DNA from: Lutibacter sp.
GTDB lineage: Bacteria > Bacteroidota > Bacteroidia > Flavobacteriales > Flavobacteriaceae
Direction: 5' to 3'
DNA: 64,000 nucleotides
NCBI GenBank assembly: GCA_021647265.1
Contig: JAKIVA010000002.1
Span: 36,106 to 100,105 of the forward strand
In this document: positions 60,532 through 64,000 of the stretch, one piece after another
Position numbering within the stretch: position 1 is the stretch's first letter
How the letters are laid out: the number at the start of each line of letters is the position of its first letter
Program-made: the position numbers and the translations under genes
The notes under the pieces: model-generated
The model's database searches: none
Told to the model about the DNA's origin: nothing
What the model saw: only the letters and a program-made list of their open reading frames with translations

Positions 60532-62061
60532 TTACATTAAAAAATTGGAGTGTAAAAATTTAATGTATTCATCATTTGGATTATCTGTGCTCATTAGGTA
60601 ACAATATGCTTTGTAGGCATTGGTGTGTATGGAAATTTTTTCTCTAATACCTGCCATTTTAGAGGTCTTTGAATACATTTTTTTTGAAAATTCTAAATCT
60701 CCAATATATAAATTTGCCTCTGCTATTGTTGCAAATTTCCATAAATTATCTCTACACTTGGTAGCAGCTTCCAAAGCTAGATTTGCGTATTTTTTCATTG
60801 CTATTTCATTGTTATCTTTAATAAGACTTAAAAATGCGAGATTTATGGACTGATAATATATTTGATTTAAATTGTTTTCTTTTAATGCCTGTTGAAGACC
60901 TTTATTGTAATACTCAAATGATAGTTCTCCATCTTCTTTTGAAAATGTTTTTAAATAAGACCGTTTATACCTTCCTCCTATAATACCAAACAAATCCAAA
61001 TTTTCTTTTGCTAAAGGGTGATTGGTTATAATTTCCAAAGCCTCTTCTTTTCTATCCATTCCTTCCAAACTAAATGAAAGTTGTTTTAATCCATTCACAT
61101 CAATTTTATCAACTATTGGTAATAATTTTTTTACAACGGCATCGTACTTACCTAAAGCTATATTAATTTCTTCGTTATTCGTAAATTGATTGTGAAAATT
61201 ATTATTTGTTAAGGTGTTTATTATTAGCATATAACAATCGTTAAACGCATCTTTAGGTTTAACCATAGATAAATGGTTTCCCTCTATAATTTCACAATGT
61301 TCATCATTAAATGAATTAAAGCACGAATTGGTACTTACATATTCATCATCGGTTGCTGCAGCAACTTTTAAATGAAAGGGGTAGTTATTTTTAAAGGTAC
61401 TACTCCACTCCTTTCTCAAGTTTTTAATAAAATTTCCATCACTACTTAATTGTTTATATTTATTGTCCCATGAATTAGTTAGTACAGCAGAATCAATACC
61501 ATTACTTGGTGTACCTAATAAAATTAAGTGGGAAATTTTATCTCTTAAATTTTTAGTTAGCTCAATAATTGCTTTTTGGGCAATTAAACCTCCCAAACTA
61601 TGAGCAACAATGGCAATTCTATCGTATTTATCAAATTTATACTTAAAAGAAGTTACTAAATAGTTTGAAATTTTATCTATATCTTGAATATCTCCCCAAA
61701 TATCTTTACCAAATTCAGGGGTTACATGAGGTGAATATCCTAAAGGTTTCATATCCCAGCCATTCATTCTTTCATCTTCCATCAATAATTTTGGAATAAT
61801 ACCAAATGTATCAGCCGCTTCTCCAGAAAAACCGTGAATAAAAAGTAAAAGATTATTAGCTTTTTCGGTTTCTCTATAGGATGTTACAATTGTTTTTAAT
61901 TCTTTACTGGTTATTTTTTCTGAATATTCTATTTTTTCAATAGAAAATTTATCTCTAATTTCTTTGGGAACGTAACTAAGTGCAAAATTATCATAGTTCT
62001 GTAAGTTTACATAAGGATTTTGCATTTTACCTGCCTCTTTTGCACGTTTTGGCACTTCCAT
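60532..62061 (-). CDS. Alpha/beta hydrolase with helical-repeat C-terminus (possible former caspase-fusion)
   Basis: A 509-residue protein. Residues about 60-280 are an alpha/beta hydrolase: oxyanion HGFSG (76-80), nucleophile Ser155 in VAHSLGGLIAQ, Asp around 238-239, and His263 in GNHLSMV. Residues 290-509 form TPR-like helices (EEALEIITNHPLAKENL). In frame before ATG 62061 the sequence continues VIRILEVSGYLQ and then MEVPKRAKEAGKMQNPYVNL, which looks like the end of a caspase domain. So this seems to be the C-terminal half of a larger caspase-hydrolase protein. Confidence 0.72.
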   Translation of the reverse strand: MEVPKRAKEAGKMQNPYVNLQNYDNFALSYVPKEIRDKFSIEKIEYSEKITSKELKTIVTSYRETEKANNLLLFIHGFSGEAADTFGIIPKLLMEDERMNGWDMKPLGYSPHVTPEFGKDIWGDIQDIDKISNYLVTSFKYKFDKYDRIAIVAHSLGGLIAQKAIIELTKNLRDKISHLILLGTPSNGIDSAVLTNSWDNKYKQLSSDGNFIKNLRKEWSSTFKNNYPFHLKVAAATDDEYVSTNSCFNSFNDEHCEIIEGNHLSMVKPKDAFNDCYMLIINTLTNNNFHNQFTNNEEINIALGKYDAVVKKLLPIVDKIDVNGLKQLSFSLEGMDRKEEALEIITNHPLAKENLDLFGIIGGRYKRSYLKTFSKEDGELSFEYYNKGLQQALKENNLNQIYYQSINLAFLSLIKDNNEIAMKKYANLALEAATKCRDNLWKFATIAEANLYIGDLEFSKKMYSKTSKMAGIREKISIHTNAYKAYCYLMSTDNPNDEYIKFLHSNFLM

Positions 62062-62089
62062 TTGAAGATATCCTGAAACTTCTAAAATT

Positions 62090-62431
62090 CTAATAACTCA
62101 CCCAAGCCTCAGTAAACTCCTCTTTGGTCATTCCTTCTCTCATACCATAAGGTTGAATAAAATACTGATCTAACTGATAGCCTCCGTGTCCAGAATAATA
62201 AAGAAAAATAGATGAATCTTCATTGGTTTTTTGTGTGAGTTTATCAAAAGCATCTAATATATGTTGCCTTGTAGATTCTTCTCCACTAACTAAAATAACA
62301 TTGTCTGGATTATATCCAGCTAATTTTTCATCAATTAACAAATTGTAAATGTCTTCTGCATCACCTACAGTGTCTAAAGATTCATCTCCAATTCCAATTA
62401 TAAGTGCAAATGCATTATTTAATTTAGACAT
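62090..62431 (-). pseudogene. Caspase-like (C14) remnant lacking the catalytic Cys
   Basis: A 113-residue piece: NNAFALIIGIGDESLDTVGDAEDIYNLL with the catalytic-dyad His82 in FLYYSGHGGYQLDQY, then it stops at TKEEFTEAWVSY. A caspase domain should continue for about 120 more residues to the DxCH Cys loop. The sequence following in another frame (VIRILEVSGYLQ…) resembles the domain's end. An internal deletion with a frame change is the simplest explanation. The stop is 28 bp from the hydrolase start. Confidence 0.72.
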
Positions 62432-62436
62432 AATTT

Positions 62437-62997
62437 TTATAGTTTCAGATTATTGTATAGCAATTGAACTTTATTAACTTGTGCCTGAGTAATTGCTCTA
62501 TCACTTGAATTTGTTAAGTCAACCAGTGCCTTAAAAAAACCACCTGTTTCAGAAGAAATAGCACCAGAATTTACCAGTGTATCTTTTAACTGAATGCTAG
62601 ATTTATTTTTAGTAGAAATATTTTGTTCCTGAGCTTTAAGGATGATTCTGTGGTTTAAAGCTTCTCTTATATTCATTATTTGATGAAAAGGATTACTAGA
62701 ATTAGCTGTTTTAGTAGAATTTTCTCCGATTTGAACAGCCGATTTTGAAATTGTAGAACCGTTAGTTTGTGAGGGTAAATAATTTTCAATTGTTTCGTCA
62801 ATTTGCTGATCGAATTTGAGTGAAATTCCTGTTCCACTAGCCTCTATTCCAGTTAATTTCCCTATGATACCTGCAAAATGTTTTCTGAAAACCCAGAATA
62901 TAATTAACAGTGTAATAGGCCAAATAATATTTCCTATCAAATTGTTAATAAATTTCAAAATTGACCATATTTCTCCTGAACTGTCTTGTAATGCCAT
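62437..62997 (-). CDS. Hypothetical membrane protein of the caspase/TIR cluster
   Basis: A 186-residue protein with one or two N-terminal helices (residues about 13-42, KFINNLIGNIIWPITLLIIFWV) followed by a cytosolic polar region (VQIGENSTKTANSSNPFHQ, ALNHRIILKAQEQNIS). No known domain is recognised. It lies 5 bp from the caspase-like gene and 16 bp from the TPR gene on the same strand, so they form one operon. It could anchor the complex to the membrane. Confidence 0.6.
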   Translation of the reverse strand: MALQDSSGEIWSILKFINNLIGNIIWPITLLIIFWVFRKHFAGIIGKLTGIEASGTGISLKFDQQIDETIENYLPSQTNGSTISKSAVQIGENSTKTANSSNPFHQIMNIREALNHRIILKAQEQNISTKNKSSIQLKDTLVNSGAISSETGGFFKALVDLTNSSDRAITQAQVNKVQLLYNNLKL

Positions 62998-63013
62998 ATT
63001 TTTTAATTAGTAG

Positions 63014-63820
63014 TTAATGCCAAAAATTTATAATTTTTTTAAAACTCTCATCTTCGTAATAAGCAGCAAAAAGAGGATCGTTTTGATAAGATAATGTAGT
63101 GAACAAATGCCCTTGAGATACCGATTTTAATAAATGTTCTATTACTTTTTTCTTATTTTTTAGAATTGCAAAATATTGAGCAAGAGCATAATCTATAGAC
63201 CCGTATTGATAATCCTTCTTTAAAAATTTTAATTTGGCGATGGTTTCTTTGGATGCAGCAATTTTACCATTTTTAAACTGACTACTTGCCAATTTAGAAA
63301 GCAAACCAATATTAGAAGTATCTTTTTTAAGTATTTTTGATACATATACTTCCGCATTCGTATAATCTTGATTATAGAAATAGGCTAAAGAAAGATTTTC
63401 ATTTTCACTATTATTTTTGAAGGTGTCTATTAATTTTTCAAAATAAAAAGTTGCTTTTACTTGTAAGCCCAATCTCAAGTATTCTTTTCCAATATGTAGG
63501 TATAGTTCTTGCATATCTTTTATTGGAATTAGCAAACTTAATTTTTGTATTAAATCATCAACTTTTTTTGAATTTTTTGATCGAATATATGCAGAAAATA
63601 AGGGTTTTCTTAGGTAATTTTCACTCAATTTACGGGTGATTTTTTCTAATAATTCAATTGCAGAGGTGTAATTTTTCAACTCAATATCGGCCAAAGCCTT
63701 CACATAAATCCTATACTCACAATAAACACAATTTTCAACATCCATTCTCTTTGTTGAAATTTCGTTAAAAATGGAACTAACATCTTCAGGTTTATTGATA
63801 TATTGAAGCGCTATAACCAT
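63014..63820 (-). pseudogene. TPR-repeat protein, 5' end cut by an IS element
   Basis: A 268-residue tetratricopeptide protein (LADIELKNYTSAIELLEKI, YLRLGLQVKATFYFEKLI, LAYFYNQDYTNAEVYVSKIL). The frame is open upstream of the ATG at 63820 without a start: codons for IAPFDLLSNSSN precede it. It runs to about 63870, where the IS edge begins. The real start is lost. The protein likely began beyond the IS, so it is truncated; an internal start at 63820 may still be used. Confidence 0.75.
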
Positions 63821-63898
63821 GTTACTTGAATTTGATAATAAGTCAAAAGGAGCAATGTTATATTCTTTTTTATTAGTGTCCGATAAACATTTTTAAAA

Positions 63899-63931
63899 GC
63901 AGGATTTCCATAGTTGGATTTCCTGCTTTAT
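63899..63931. promoter_or_regulatory. Hairpin upstream of the transposase start
   Basis: GCAGGATTTCC-ATAGTT…GGATTTCCTGC pairs as GCAGGA/TCCTGC with mismatches inside. Such structures in IS elements limit transposase made from outside transcripts. Confidence 0.45.
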
Positions 63932-63962
63932 TTATATCTTGTTTTTGACAAAAAAAACGGAT

Positions 63963-64000
63963 ATGAACAAAAGTACACACTTTAGCGGAACTCCCATAAT
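63963..64000 (+). CDS. IS4-family transposase, DUF4372 type (N-terminus, partial)
   Basis: Twelve codons reading MNKSTHFSGTPI are visible at the window's end. This opening matches the DUF4372-containing IS4-family transposases common in Bacteroidota (family memory, not searched). The frame continues past 64000. Confidence 0.6.
   Translation, partial: MNKSTHFSGTPI

Larger units (their letters stand above)
63876..64000 (+). mobile_element. IS4-family insertion sequence, left end (partial)
   Basis: A likely terminal segment GTGTCCGATAAACA begins near 63876, immediately after the interrupted TPR frame. It is followed by an imperfect hairpin GCAGGATTTCC…GGATTTCCTGC (63899-63931) and a transposase start at 63963. 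The rest of the element is beyond the window. The exact left end and target duplication cannot be set from one end. Confidence 0.65.

Noticed and set aside
62090..62431. A complete, active caspase-like protease
   Set aside because: The frame ends after the His motif; no DxC(H) loop is encoded in it or in the adjacent frames.
1..64000. CRISPR array or rRNA operon
   Set aside because: No series of regularly spaced repeats and no rRNA-like conserved blocks were seen on either strand.

Overview
The window is about 64 kb of low-GC DNA from a member of the Bacteroidota, most probably a marine Flavobacteriaceae. The evidence is the gene content (split transketolase, thrA-thrB-thrC order, DUF4252 pair, bacillithiol-linked YtxJ, CarboxypepD_reg domain protein, UbiA-type prenyltransferase), the lack of Shine-Dalgarno sequences, and promoters with the Bacteroidota -7 box TAnnTTTG. 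TGA is used as a normal stop codon (for example at 27420-27422).

From 1 to about 53.8 kb the region is an ordinary chromosome backbone. It holds the end of a metal-efflux locus, a prohibitin, tRNA-Leu(GAG) and tRNA-Lys(UUU), aroK, a phosphoribosyltransferase, small maintenance genes (S4 protein, Maf, smpB), proteostasis genes (two Hsp20 genes, clpB), fahA, glyA, a peroxiredoxin, rmuC, an ABC exporter, gcvT, several peptidases (aminopeptidase P, PepT, S41, M1, M14), an electron-transfer module (four-cluster ferredoxin, NrfD, cytochrome c), the thrABC operon with a Thr/Ile-rich leader peptide, lysA, an ECF sigma operon, a fused E1 alpha/beta dehydrogenase, and a response regulator fused to a CRP/FNR domain.

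From about 53.9 kb to the end the character changes to an accessory island: sparse coding, repeats, several damaged genes and almost only minus-strand genes. It starts with a PAP2 phosphatase broken by one TGA. Two 41-bp direct repeats (54743-54783 and 59238-59278) bracket a CBASS antiphage locus read on the minus strand: a LexA-like self-cleaving repressor (58051-58650), a two-TM beta-barrel effector of the Cap15 type, a CD-NTase, a stand-alone E2-like protein, and a coupled gene of unknown function. There is no E1 or JAB gene, so it looks like a short type II CBASS. Both the CD-NTase and the last gene have a sensible C-terminal continuation in the +1 frame, each explained by one extra A in an A run. 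In the CD-NTase this cuts off the tail ending in NFGGQ, the part expected to be conjugated by the E2.

Beyond the second repeat lies another apparent conflict/cell-death cluster: a TIR-TM protein, an alpha/beta hydrolase with helical repeats, a caspase-like remnant whose catalytic Cys region seems deleted, a small membrane protein, and a TPR protein cut at its 5' end by an IS4-family (DUF4372) element whose transposase runs off the window. The accessory genes look like a defence island that is partly functional and partly decaying.
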